Below, piece after piece: positions 1 through 8,583 of a stretch of 23,024 bases of DNA (its first letter is position 1; the number at the start of each line of letters is the position of its first letter). The notes beneath the pieces were generated by a model. That model had not been told where the DNA came from. It saw only the letters and a list, made by a program, of their open reading frames with translations, and did no database searches. The position numbers and the translations under genes are program-made. This DNA is from Nostoc sp. GT001 (GTDB taxonomy: Bacteria; Cyanobacteriota; Cyanobacteriia; Cyanobacteriales; Nostocaceae), in assembly GCF_030382115.1 (NCBI RefSeq), contig NZ_JAUDRJ010000003.1, positions 2,454,560-2,477,583 of the forward strand, written 5' to 3'.

Positions 1-72
1 ATGTCTTCTTCATCGTCTATCGTCAAGTTCATAGCGAGTGAAGGTATTGTAATAAAAGCGATTCCTGGATAA
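1..72 (+). other. Open frame at window edge, possibly the 3' end of an upstream gene
   Basis: One forward frame is open from the first base to a TAA at 70-72. It ends in a short peptide, ...IASEGIVIKAIPG, 14 bp before the next gene. The other two forward frames stop within about 40 bases. It may be the tail of a gene that starts outside the window, but 24 codons are too few to decide and I recognise no family. Confidence 0.2.
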
Positions 73-86
73 AACAAAAAGTTTAT

Positions 87-1280
87 ATGACCTCAGTTTC
101 TCCTCACAAAAAAGCCAGAGCCTTAAAACCTACCAGCCGCCGCCCTGCAAAGGAACTCTGTAGCGAGTGCGGACTATGCGATACATACTATATTCACTAT
201 GTCAAGGAAGCTTGCGCTTTTATTAATCAGCAAATAGGCGAACTAGAAGTTGAAACACACACGCGATCGCGCCATCTGGAAAACCCCGATGAACTCTACT
301 TTGGTGTTCATCAAGACATGATAGCTGCGAAGAAACAGCAGCCCATCGAAGGCGCACAATGGACAGGTATTGTGAGCAGCATTGCCATTGAAATGCTTAA
401 TCGCGGCTTAGTTGAAGGTGTCGTCTGCGTGCAAAACACCAAAGAAGACCGCTTTCAACCCATGCCCGTCATCGCCCGTACCCCAGAAGAAATACTAGCA
501 GCGCGGGTAAATAAACCAACCCTTTCTCCAAACCTTTCCATATTAGAACAGGTGGAAAAATCGGGGATGAAGCGGCTGTTGGTAATTGGTGTTGGTTGCC
601 AAATCCAGGCATTACGAGCCGTAGAAAAACAACTTGGTTTAGAAAAGCTGTATGTTTTAGGTACGCCCTGCGTAGATAACGTTAACCGCGCCGGATTGCA
701 AAAATTCTTAGAAACCACCAGCCGATCGCCTGACACAGTTGTGCATTACGAATTTATGCAAGACTTTCGGGTTCACTTCAAACATGAAGATGGATCATCA
801 GAAACAGTGCCTTTCTTTGGCTTGAAGACCAACAAACTCAAAGATGTCTTTGCCCCATCCTGTATGAGTTGCTTTGATTACGTCAACTCCCTAGCCGACT
901 TAGTTGTTGGTTACATGGGCGCACCCTTCGGTTGGCAATGGATTGTAGTTAGAAATGATACTGGTAAGGAAATGCTGGATTTAGTGAAAGACCAGTTAGA
1001 TACCCAACCAGTAACGTCTAAAGGCAACCGGAAAGAAGCCGTACAACAAAGTATTCCCGCTTACGATAAAGGCGTAACTCTGCCGATGTGGGCAGCAAAA
1101 CTGATGGGTGTGGTAATCGAAAAAATCGGCCCCAAGGGTCTAGAATATGCGCGATTTTCCATTGATTCTCACTTTACTCGGAATTATTTATATGTGAAGC
1201 GCAATCATCCAGAGAAATTAGAAGCGCACGTTCCAGAGTTTGCCAAGCGTATTGTTGGACAATATAAATTACCAGAATAG
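87..1280 (+). CDS. bciB: Ferredoxin-dependent 3,8-divinyl (proto)chlorophyllide 8-vinyl reductase, BciB type
   Basis: The 397-residue protein matches the F420-hydrogenase/dehydrogenase beta-subunit family in its cyanobacterial BciB (slr1923-like) branch. These enzymes reduce the C8 vinyl group of divinyl chlorophyll precursors with electrons from ferredoxin, using FAD and [4Fe-4S] clusters, late in chlorophyll synthesis. Visible support: an N-terminal cluster motif with C25, C28, C31 and C43 (ELCSECGLC...), further cysteines at C171 (GVGCQIQALR), C195 (GTPCVDN), C259 and C262 (SCMSCFDY), and the family stretch DLVVGYMGAPFGWQW near 271-285. Length is typical. The ATG at 87 has no clear Shine-Dalgarno, but translation begins just before the conserved cysteine region. 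The related plant enzyme 7-hydroxymethyl chlorophyll a reductase shares the fold, so the exact reaction is assigned by family resemblance. The stop codon runs directly into a GGGGAAA tandem repeat. Confidence 0.85.
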   Translation: MTSVSPHKKARALKPTSRRPAKELCSECGLCDTYYIHYVKEACAFINQQIGELEVETHTRSRHLENPDELYFGVHQDMIAAKKQQPIEGAQWTGIVSSIAIEMLNRGLVEGVVCVQNTKEDRFQPMPVIARTPEEILAARVNKPTLSPNLSILEQVEKSGMKRLLVIGVGCQIQALRAVEKQLGLEKLYVLGTPCVDNVNRAGLQKFLETTSRSPDTVVHYEFMQDFRVHFKHEDGSSETVPFFGLKTNKLKDVFAPSCMSCFDYVNSLADLVVGYMGAPFGWQWIVVRNDTGKEMLDLVKDQLDTQPVTSKGNRKEAVQQSIPAYDKGVTLPMWAAKLMGVVIEKIGPKGLEYARFSIDSHFTRNYLYVKRNHPEKLEAHVPEFAKRIVGQYKLPE

Positions 1281-1470
1281 GGGAAAGGGGAAAGGGGAAA
1301 GGGGAAAGGGGAAAGGGGAAAGGTGATAGAAAATAATTTGTACCCTGTAACCTGTACCCTATTCCCTTCTTCACTCCTCACTAGACTTCTTGGCATTTGT
1401 CGGGATAAGGGGCAGGGGAAAGGTTTGTTATTTTCCCTTTCCCCTTTAACCTTTACCCTTTTCCCCTCTC
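1280..1470. repeat. GGGGAAA heptamer array with inverted C-rich counterpart
   Basis: Six perfect GGGGAAA units occupy 1280-1321, beginning on the last base of the bciB stop codon. A mixed stretch with CCTGTAACCTGTACCC follows, then another G-rich block near 1409-1422 and C/T-rich blocks (CCCTTTCCCC) at about 1434-1467. The two ends are roughly complementary, so a transcript could fold back. Heptamer tandem repeats of this kind (STRR sequences) are known from heterocystous cyanobacteria. No coding potential is seen. Confidence 0.75.
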
Positions 1471-1491
1471 TTGCAAAAAGCACTTTTGCAA
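1471..1491 (-). terminator. Terminator-like hairpin behind the VOC gene
   Basis: TTGCAAAA (1471-1478) and TTTTGCAA (1484-1491) are a perfect 8-bp inverted repeat with a 5-base loop. It starts five bases past the stop of the leftward VOC gene. There is no clean U-run, so termination here is only a possibility. It could equally serve rightward transcripts from bciB. Confidence 0.35.
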
Positions 1492-1496
1492 AAGGT

Positions 1497-1856
1497 CTAC
1501 TGCTGACTCAACTCGATAACATTCCCATCTGGGTCTTGAGTGAACAGGGCAGCGCGACCAGAGGCGCTAGCTTGAATGGGATAATTATGATTGAGAAATT
1601 CCTGTTTGGCGGCGTCTAAGTCAATTACTGTGAAGGCGACATGGGGATTACGTCCCCATTTTTCGTTTGGGTTTTCCGTGGGGACATTGGTTGCAACTAT
1701 CAGGTGAATTTGATAGTCACCGACTTGATACCATGCACCAGGGTAGTTTAGGGAACGATCTATTTTGGATAATCCCAATACTTTGCCATAAAAATATTCA
1801 GAGCGTTCTAAGTCAGTCACAAGAATCGCTGTATGGAGACTTTGGGTAATCTGCAT
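1497..1856 (-). CDS. VOC (glyoxalase/bleomycin-resistance/dioxygenase) superfamily protein
   Basis: From the ATG at 1856 the product has 119 residues, the usual size of a single VOC protein of two beta-alpha-beta-beta-beta modules. Likely metal ligands sit where the family places them: H8 (SLHTAILVTD) opening module 1, H51 at its end, H72 (PHVAF) opening module 2, and E115 in the closing strand (DPDGNVIEL). The frame stays open 30 codons further upstream (to 1946), but that extension is basic, low in family resemblance and contains a HIP1 site, so I chose the internal ATG. VOC members include glyoxalase I, fosfomycin-modifying enzymes and extradiol dioxygenases. The substrate cannot be read from the sequence. 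The gene is convergent with bciB and lies 116 bp downstream of the kinase operon on the same strand. Confidence 0.8.
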   Translation of the reverse strand: MQITQSLHTAILVTDLERSEYFYGKVLGLSKIDRSLNYPGAWYQVGDYQIHLIVATNVPTENPNEKWGRNPHVAFTVIDLDAAKQEFLNHNYPIQASASGRAALFTQDPDGNVIELSQQ

Positions 1857-1972
1857 TGTCGGTAAGATGCGATCGCGTTTATTTAGATTTTGGCGTAGTT
1901 TGAACTTTTTCGGAAGGTGAGGGTGGCAGGAAGCATTAATAACCAACGTCTAATGACAAATGACAAATACCA

Positions 1973-3622
1973 TTACAAACTTAAAGGCAGTTGAACTGTA
2001 AACGTTGTCCAGCCCTGAGAACTGGTAACTTCAATCGTGCCTTGGAGATATTCTATTAACTTCTTAACTAATGTTAAACCTAATCCTGTGCCGCTCTGTT
2101 GCCAGCGTTCCCGTTTCGGGTTGCCGTAGGCATCGTTTTCAGGAATCCGGTAAAACGGCTCAAAAATTCGAGATTGTTCTTTTTTCAGAATTATCACCCC
2201 AGAATTGCTAATTGTGATTTGAAAATAAGGAACTTGAAAATTATGTAATACACCTGATTTAGCATCCTCATAGCTCGGACTTTTTGTGATATAAATTAGC
2301 TGAACTTTTAACACAATCTGTCCATCAGGCGGAGTGTATTTACAAGCATTGTTGAGTAATTCTGAGACAATTTCAGTCAGGCTAGCCAAGTCTGAAACTA
2401 AAGGTGGTAAATTTGGAGAAACACTAACTTGCAAAGACTGTTCTCTAGCTTTAGCGCGTTCTTGAAAATACTCGGCAATGTGAGGCAGCCAGTTTTGGAG
2501 TTGAATTGATGTTAATTCCAATGGATAGACATCTGCATCAATCATTCGTAGATGCAGCAAATTGTCTACCAAATCCAGTTCTTGTTCGCACTGTTCGCGC
2601 ACAATACCTAAATAGCGGGCTACAGATTCAGATGGAGAAAGTGTGTTTGAATTTAAGATACCCTGTTGATCGAGAATATTTTCTAGCACAGAGATTGCCA
2701 TTTTGATGTTTGACAAGGGCGTTCGCATTTCATGAGAAGTGGTTGCCAGAAAATCCTCTTTTAATTGGTTCAGGCGTTGAAGTTCTGCCACACGAATTTC
2801 TAGTTGTTGGGCACGTTCAGCTGCGAGATTACGTTCTTCGGTTAATCGTCGTTGCGTGTCATCTCGCAAAACAAATACGGCTCCTGTAATTACACCACTG
2901 CTATTTCTCAGGGGAGTAGCGCTATCAGCTATTGGTATAGTTATCCCGTCTCTAGCAACTAGTAGGACGCCACCGCCTAAATATATAGTAGTTTCTTGTT
3001 GGAGGGCTGCGATGATTGGATTTTCTATCGGTAGCTGAGTTTGTTCATCAATGATTTTGATAACTTCAGTTAACGTCTTGTCTTTAGCTTCATTCCATTG
3101 CCACCCTGTTAGGGTTTCAGCTACCTGATTGATGTATTTAATATTTAATTCAGTATCAACTACAATTACCCCATCGCCCATTCCTCGAAGCACAGAACTT
3201 AAAAATTGATCGCGATCGTAGCGATTTAAGGCGCTTTGAATGGCAACGTAAAGTTCTTGTTCTTTAATGGGTTTGAGAATATATCCAAAGGGGGATGTCA
3301 GAGTTGCTCGTTCGACAGTGCTTTTATCAGAGTGCCCGGTGACGTAGATAATCGGAATCTGCAAATGATGCCAAATTTGCTCCGCTGCCTGGATGCCGTC
3401 CATTTCACCCCGTAACCTGATATCCATCAAAATCAAGTTTGGGCGTAATTCCGTTGCTTTTGCAATTGCTTCTTCGGCAGAATCGGCAATATCTAAAACA
3501 ACATATCCTAAAGACTCTAAAGTTTCTTGTAAGTTGATAGCAAGGATATATTCATCTTCAACAACAAGGACTCGAACTGTCTCTTTTGTCTGCGTGTTTG
3601 ATGAGATGTCAATTATGTTCAT
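1973..3622 (-). CDS. Hybrid sensor histidine kinase: REC-PAS-HisKA-HATPase
   Basis: A soluble 549-residue protein. Residues 16-133 form a receiver domain with acidic D23, phospho-acceptor D67 (LILMDIR), T95 and K117 (ILKP). Residues 140-256 are a PAS domain (GDGVIVVDTELNIKYINQVAETLTG, in part) ending in the usual DDT linker. A coiled linker (260-288) leads to HisKA with phospho-acceptor H297 (TTSHEMRTPLSN). The ATPase domain has its N-box around N424/N425 and a G2 box GTGLGLTLVKK at 511-521. The first ATP-lid motif reads ISNSGV (471-476) rather than the usual DxGxG, a variant also found among cyanobacterial kinases. No membrane segment is present. The start ATG overlaps the upstream kinase stop as ATGA (3619-3622), so the genes are probably translationally coupled, and this receiver is the obvious candidate to take phosphate from that kinase. 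Confidence 0.88.
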   Translation of the reverse strand: MNIIDISSNTQTKETVRVLVVEDEYILAINLQETLESLGYVVLDIADSAEEAIAKATELRPNLILMDIRLRGEMDGIQAAEQIWHHLQIPIIYVTGHSDKSTVERATLTSPFGYILKPIKEQELYVAIQSALNRYDRDQFLSSVLRGMGDGVIVVDTELNIKYINQVAETLTGWQWNEAKDKTLTEVIKIIDEQTQLPIENPIIAALQQETTIYLGGGVLLVARDGITIPIADSATPLRNSSGVITGAVFVLRDDTQRRLTEERNLAAERAQQLEIRVAELQRLNQLKEDFLATTSHEMRTPLSNIKMAISVLENILDQQGILNSNTLSPSESVARYLGIVREQCEQELDLVDNLLHLRMIDADVYPLELTSIQLQNWLPHIAEYFQERAKAREQSLQVSVSPNLPPLVSDLASLTEIVSELLNNACKYTPPDGQIVLKVQLIYITKSPSYEDAKSGVLHNFQVPYFQITISNSGVIILKKEQSRIFEPFYRIPENDAYGNPKRERWQQSGTGLGLTLVKKLIEYLQGTIEVTSSQGWTTFTVQLPLSL

Positions 3623-6600
3623 GTCCGGCTGTTTGTAAAAGTAATTTTGAACTCTGTTCCCTGTTGAGAGTCAATTTCAAGTTTTCCTCTTAGCTGCTTG
3701 ACTAAACCCTGGACAAGTGTTATGCCTATTGTCTTAGTTTTCTTACTATCAAAGTTTTCAGGTAAGCCAACACCATTATCTCTAATAATGAGTGTCAAAG
3801 TAGATTCGGATTCTTGATAAAACTTAACCTCAATTTTGCCCTCAATATTACCAACAAAGGCGTATTTCAATGCATTGGAAACTAGTTCATTGATAATTAA
3901 GCCGCAAGGAATGGCGGTTTCGATGTCTAGGCTAGCATTATCAACTTGAATATTTAGTTTAATCTGGCTGGAACTGACATTATAGGAATCAAATAAATGA
4001 GTTGTTAAATCTGGAATGTATTGAGCGAAATCAATATCAGCGAGGTCTTCAGAACGGTATAGTTTTTCATGAACTAGGGCAATAGAAGCAATGCGGTTTT
4101 GGCTATCGCGCAAAATAGCTGTTACCACAGGATCTTGTGTTCGTCTGCATTGCATTTGTAGCAAACTGCTGACAATTCCTAAATTGTTCTTAACACGATG
4201 ATGAATTTCTTTGAGTAATACCTCTTTTTCTTTTAGAGAGGCTTTGATTTTTTCCTCCGCTTGCTTTTGCTCGGTGATATCTTGTTGGATAGCCACAAGG
4301 ACGCTTCCATACTCAGGATGTTCAAAAACGGAAGCGGTAGCGCTACACCAGAATGGAGTGCCATCTTTTTTAATATTGTGGACTTCATAAATTGCTTCAC
4401 GGTGTTCCAAAATAGCAGCACAAATCGCCTGACTAACATCTTTAGGTGTATGATGCTTATCACCGTAGTTGACAATTGACACATGCTGACCGATTAATTC
4501 ACCAGGCTCATAGCCAAACATCTGGTAGAATTTAGGATTGGCGTAGACAAACACGCCATCTGTAGCACGAACTAGGCAAATTCCCTCAGCCATGTTGCGG
4601 GTAATAACTGCCTGTAACTCTAACATTTGTTCAGCGCGTTTGCGATCGCTGATTTCAACTACTACAATGCCCATGCTCATAGGTTCATCAGCTTCAGACT
4701 GAATTGGAAAATAGGAAGCTAGCCAAGTCCTAATTACACCCGGAAATTTTGGGGTTTCTCCCCTGACTTCCAAATCCAGAATCGGTTCACCCGTTGTTAA
4801 GACCTGTCGAAAGGCTTGATCTTGGTTCCGTGCTATATCAGGGACAATCTCCCACGTTGTCTTGCCAATATGCTCTGCTGCGGGAATGCCATTAATTTCT
4901 GCTAATGCTTCATTAATCAATGAATAACGCAGTTCCTGATCGAGAATGGTTATCCCAACAGGCGCATTATTGATGAAGGTATCCAATAACTTTTGCTTGT
5001 GAGCTAGTTCTCGCTCTAGAATCTTGCGTTCTGTGATGTCAATTGCCACCCTACCCACTAGCTTTTGGGCAGACAATCCGAGAATCGGGAATTTGTATAC
5101 CAAGAACTCACCAAGGGAACCGTCTGGTCGAGGAGCAACCTCAATTGCCTCAATTACCTGATTTGTCTCTATGACTGTGCGAATGTGATCGAAATGCTGC
5201 CGAGCAATTTCATCTGGGTAGAGGTCAGAAATAGATTGCCCAATCACCTGTTCGGGTAGTAATTTAAATGTCCGCAGGTATGTTTGATTTAAGTAAAGTA
5301 CACGCCCATCTGTATCAGTTATCCAAGCTAGCACTGGGCTGTTGTTCATAAATGCCTGGAATCGGGCTTCACTTTCTTGCAAAGCTGCTTCTGCTTGTTT
5401 CCGTTCACTTATATCAATAATTACTCCCAGCATCCGTACAGATTCGCCTGCTTCGTTGTAAACGCCACGTCCTTTCCCCGTGAGCCAGTGAACCCTGCCA
5501 TCGGGAAAAATCACTCGATATTCACCTTGAAAATTAATATGTTGTGCCAGTGCATTTGATACAGCCTGTTCGATTCGGTCAACATCCTCTGGATGCACGC
5601 GATCGCGCCATAATTGATAGCTGGCTGCTGATATTTCTGGCTCTAAACCTAACAAACGATAATGGTTGTCGTTCCAGATAACTTCGCCTGTTTGAACATT
5701 CCAGTCCCAAAGACCGATGTGATTAAATTCCAACGTTAGTCTCAGTTGTTCTTCACTTTTGGCTAAGGCTGCTTCGGCTTGTTTGTGTTCGCGTAGCGCA
5801 GCTTGTTGCTCGCTGATATCCCGATGAGTACCAGTCATTCGCAGAGGATCACCATTTACATCTCGCATCACAACCTTGCCGTAGTTGGCAATCCATTTGC
5901 ATTCGCCTGACTTAGTTTGGAGTCGATAGTCAAATTTGTACGGTGTTGAACTATCCTTGAGGTGATCTGTTAAGATTTTCTCCACCCAAGGTAGATCGTC
6001 TGGATGAGCTAATCGCTTCCAAGTACTGAAATTCTGTGGGAGTTCGTCAAAGCGGTATCCCAGCATTTCTAAATAGCGAGGGCTGTAATACACCTCTCCA
6101 GTCAAAATATTCCAGTCCCACAAACCATCCCCAGAAGCCTCAAGGGCTAATTGTAGTCGTTCCTCGCTTTCTCGGAGAGCTATTTCTGCCCGTTGCTGCT
6201 CTTGTTCACCATACTTCCGGGCAGTAATATCCGTGATTCGTACTAGTTGCATCACAGTACCAGCGACCGTAATTTGTTTGGCTGCGATGCTTCCCCAAAA
6301 TAAATTGCCCTGCTTAGTCATGTATTCAACTTCTCGACTCCAAAACCCTTGCTGGTTAATTTCTTCCATAAAGGTGGCAATCTCATCGGAAGTGAACGGT
6401 TGTTTTTGCAGAGTGTTACCTTTAATGTTAATTAATTCGGCTTTACTAGAGGCTGCAAATAGCTCCACTGCTCGATCGTTACAGTCAGCGATCAGTAATG
6501 TTTTGACATCTACCAAAAAAAGTGCATCAGCGGATTCGTTATAAACAGCTTCTAGCAGGTCACGACTACGGATGATTTCTAACTCGGTTTGTTTGCGTTC

Positions 6601-8349
6601 TGTAATATCTATAACCGCTCCCAATAGCTTAAATGGCTGCCCTTGAGCGTCATAAGCTATCTCTGCTTTCGACTCAACGTACCGCACCGAACCATCAGGT
6701 CGGATAATTCGATACTCAAGATTGAAAGGTGTTATTGGGGCGTAGGCGTTGCCCTTGGTAGACATCATCTTTTCGAGTTGGGCCTTGACCAAGGCGCGAT
6801 CATCGGGATGAATTATTTGGAGAAATTCCGCTTGGTCGGGTTCGCCTTGAGTGGGATTTAGACCAGAGATGCGAAAGGTTTCCATTGACCAGGAGCGCTT
6901 TTTGGTTTCTAAATTCAATTCCCAACTGCCTACATGGGCGATTTGTTGAGTAGTGGCTAGCAGTGCTTCACTTTGTTGGAGTTTTTCTTTAGCCTGTTTG
7001 AGTTCGGTAATATCTCGCCCTTCTGGAATCAACAAAACAACTTGACCTGTCTCGTTTAAAACCGGACGGAGTGAAAAATCGATTGTTGCTACCTGATTAT
7101 TTGCACCGAGAACATCAACTTCATAGCGGATAAACTCTCCTTGAGCTGCACGAGCGATCGCTTGTTTTAATTCTGCTTGAGTTTGCGGTGAAATCGTCCA
7201 CCAGTGTGCTTCCCAAAAAGGGCGATTGATAACATTTTTAAGCTTCAGTCCGGCAAAATTTAGCGCCGTCTGGTTCGCCTCCAGTAAAATGCCATCTGGC
7301 GTTAGCAGTCCTATGAACTGGAAAGTGTTATTGAAGATGGCGCAAAAACGGCGATCGCTTTGGTGCAACTTGGCAGTGCGCTCCTTTACTTTGGCTTCTA
7401 ACTCGGTGTTGAGGGTTTGGAGATTGTGGTAGAGTTCGGCTTGTTGGATAGCGATCGCTAGTTGCACCGTCAGTTGCTTGAGCAATTCCACCTCAAATTT
7501 TTGCCATTGTCGCGGGGCAGAACATTGATGTGCTATAAATAGTCCCCAAAGTTCAACTGTTTGAGTCTCCTTGCTCTCTAACAAAATCGGGACAACTAAA
7601 TTCGCCTTCACCTGAAACTGTTCCAAAAGTTGAATATGGCAATCACTTAAACCTGCTTCGTAGATGTTTGTGGCTGCCCAAATTTTTCCTCGGCGATATT
7701 TTCCTCCCTGATTTTCCTGAAAACAGGTATCTTCAATCTCCAGTCCTAAGATTGGTGTCCATTGGGGTAATACCGACTCCGCGACGATGTTACCCCGCAT
7801 TTGTGGCGTAAATTGATACAGCAGTACTCGATCGGCACCCAGTAATTGGCGGACTTCTTGAACACTCGTGGCAAGGATATCTTCAAGCTTCAACGATTGG
7901 CGAATATTAAGAGCGATCGCTCCTACTAACTTTTGTTTTTCCTGTTGTTGTTTTAGCTGCCGCATTAGCTGCATCTGCTCGAACGCCCCATGAACCGCTC
8001 GACGTAAATTATCAGAGGTCAATTTTCCCTTGACTAGATAATCTTGCGCCCCACTCTTGATCGCTTGGACTGCGATCGTTTCGTCTCCCTGTCCAGTCAA
8101 TATAATTACTGAAGTTTGGTTGTTATAAGTTTGCCTCTGTAGCTGAGTGAGAAATTCCAGCCCGTCTAAATCTGGTAATCGATAGTCCAACAAAATCACA
8201 TCTGGTATTTTTGCTTGACAAGCTTGTAAGGCCTTATTTCCAGACTCAAATTCATAAATATCATAAGTGTAGCGATCGTCCCGCTCTAAGAAGCGTCGAT
8301 ACAAAGCTCTATCTTCAGCAGAGTCTTCTACAAAAAATACAGTTGTCAT
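3619..8349 (-). CDS. Giant hybrid kinase: REC - cyanobacteriochrome-like GAF - 8 PAS - HisKA_2 - HATPase
   Basis: The 1576-residue product has no membrane segment and is probably cytoplasmic. Residues 1-125 are a receiver with D9, phospho-acceptor D55 (ILLDYRLPD), T85 and K107. Residues about 153-305 are a GAF domain with DTCF at 207-210 and DCH at 236-238. The two cysteines, C209 and C237, are 28 apart, as in DXCF-type cyanobacteriochromes, and are followed by the typical VKANLVVPIL and WGLFIAHQCSAPRQWQ. Eight PAS units follow at roughly 331-452, 460-587, 597-712, 728-848, 866-984, 993-1109, 1118-1237 and 1245-1362, most closing with a DITERK-like linker. The C-terminus is a HisKA_2 domain (EIHHRVKNNL, likely acceptor H1384) and an HATPase with N1487 and D1524 (RDNGVG). 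The ATG at 8349 is fixed by a perfect AGGAGG at 8358-8363, eight bases upstream. Bilin binding and light sensing are inferred from the motif pair; the PAS ligands are unknown. Confidence 0.9.
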   Translation of the reverse strand: MTTVFFVEDSAEDRALYRRFLERDDRYTYDIYEFESGNKALQACQAKIPDVILLDYRLPDLDGLEFLTQLQRQTYNNQTSVIILTGQGDETIAVQAIKSGAQDYLVKGKLTSDNLRRAVHGAFEQMQLMRQLKQQQEKQKLVGAIALNIRQSLKLEDILATSVQEVRQLLGADRVLLYQFTPQMRGNIVAESVLPQWTPILGLEIEDTCFQENQGGKYRRGKIWAATNIYEAGLSDCHIQLLEQFQVKANLVVPILLESKETQTVELWGLFIAHQCSAPRQWQKFEVELLKQLTVQLAIAIQQAELYHNLQTLNTELEAKVKERTAKLHQSDRRFCAIFNNTFQFIGLLTPDGILLEANQTALNFAGLKLKNVINRPFWEAHWWTISPQTQAELKQAIARAAQGEFIRYEVDVLGANNQVATIDFSLRPVLNETGQVVLLIPEGRDITELKQAKEKLQQSEALLATTQQIAHVGSWELNLETKKRSWSMETFRISGLNPTQGEPDQAEFLQIIHPDDRALVKAQLEKMMSTKGNAYAPITPFNLEYRIIRPDGSVRYVESKAEIAYDAQGQPFKLLGAVIDITERKQTELEIIRSRDLLEAVYNESADALFLVDVKTLLIADCNDRAVELFAASSKAELINIKGNTLQKQPFTSDEIATFMEEINQQGFWSREVEYMTKQGNLFWGSIAAKQITVAGTVMQLVRITDITARKYGEQEQQRAEIALRESEERLQLALEASGDGLWDWNILTGEVYYSPRYLEMLGYRFDELPQNFSTWKRLAHPDDLPWVEKILTDHLKDSSTPYKFDYRLQTKSGECKWIANYGKVVMRDVNGDPLRMTGTHRDISEQQAALREHKQAEAALAKSEEQLRLTLEFNHIGLWDWNVQTGEVIWNDNHYRLLGLEPEISAASYQLWRDRVHPEDVDRIEQAVSNALAQHINFQGEYRVIFPDGRVHWLTGKGRGVYNEAGESVRMLGVIIDISERKQAEAALQESEARFQAFMNNSPVLAWITDTDGRVLYLNQTYLRTFKLLPEQVIGQSISDLYPDEIARQHFDHIRTVIETNQVIEAIEVAPRPDGSLGEFLVYKFPILGLSAQKLVGRVAIDITERKILERELAHKQKLLDTFINNAPVGITILDQELRYSLINEALAEINGIPAAEHIGKTTWEIVPDIARNQDQAFRQVLTTGEPILDLEVRGETPKFPGVIRTWLASYFPIQSEADEPMSMGIVVVEISDRKRAEQMLELQAVITRNMAEGICLVRATDGVFVYANPKFYQMFGYEPGELIGQHVSIVNYGDKHHTPKDVSQAICAAILEHREAIYEVHNIKKDGTPFWCSATASVFEHPEYGSVLVAIQQDITEQKQAEEKIKASLKEKEVLLKEIHHRVKNNLGIVSSLLQMQCRRTQDPVVTAILRDSQNRIASIALVHEKLYRSEDLADIDFAQYIPDLTTHLFDSYNVSSSQIKLNIQVDNASLDIETAIPCGLIINELVSNALKYAFVGNIEGKIEVKFYQESESTLTLIIRDNGVGLPENFDSKKTKTIGITLVQGLVKQLRGKLEIDSQQGTEFKITFTNSRT

Positions 8350-8357
8350 GTTGTCGG

Positions 8358-8363
8358 CCTCCT
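8358..8363 (-). promoter_or_regulatory. Consensus ribosome binding site of the giant kinase
   Basis: AGGAGG on the minus strand, eight bases before the ATG at 8349. It is one of few full Shine-Dalgarno sequences in the window and fixes this start. Confidence 0.7.
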
Positions 8364-8382
8364 AAGACAGCTGCGGGAGTGG

Positions 8383-8505
8383 GGAGATAGGGGAGCAGGG
8401 GGAGATCAACAAAACTCCAAACTCCAAACTCCAAACTCCAAACTCCAAACTCCAAACTCCAAACTCCAAACTCCAAACTCCTAACTCCCTAACTCCTAAC
8501 TCGAT
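8383..8505. repeat. AAACTCC heptamer array in a divergent promoter region
   Basis: Ten uninterrupted AAACTCC units span 8412-8481, followed by decayed units (TAACTCC, CTAACTCC) to about 8502. Just left of it, 8383-8405 holds a short G-rich GGGGAGATAGGGGAGCAGGGG block of the kind seen elsewhere in the window. The array sits in the 234-bp spacer between the divergent kinase operon and ldpA. It may space or insulate the two promoters. Tandem heptamers are a known STRR class in Nostocales. Confidence 0.85.
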
Positions 8506-8583
8506 AAACCCTAAATCAGCAAATTCGGACTTTTTCTCGATCGCGGACTACTATTTTTAGTCGTATAAACGCATAATAGAATA

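Noticed and set aside
1323..1619. Plus-strand frame over the repeat and VOC gene
   Set aside because: It is composed of repeat translation plus antisense of the VOC gene; no protein-like pattern.
1857..1946. 30-codon extension of the VOC protein
   Set aside because: The extension is basic, unlike the VOC fold, and the first conserved strand begins right after the internal ATG at 1856.
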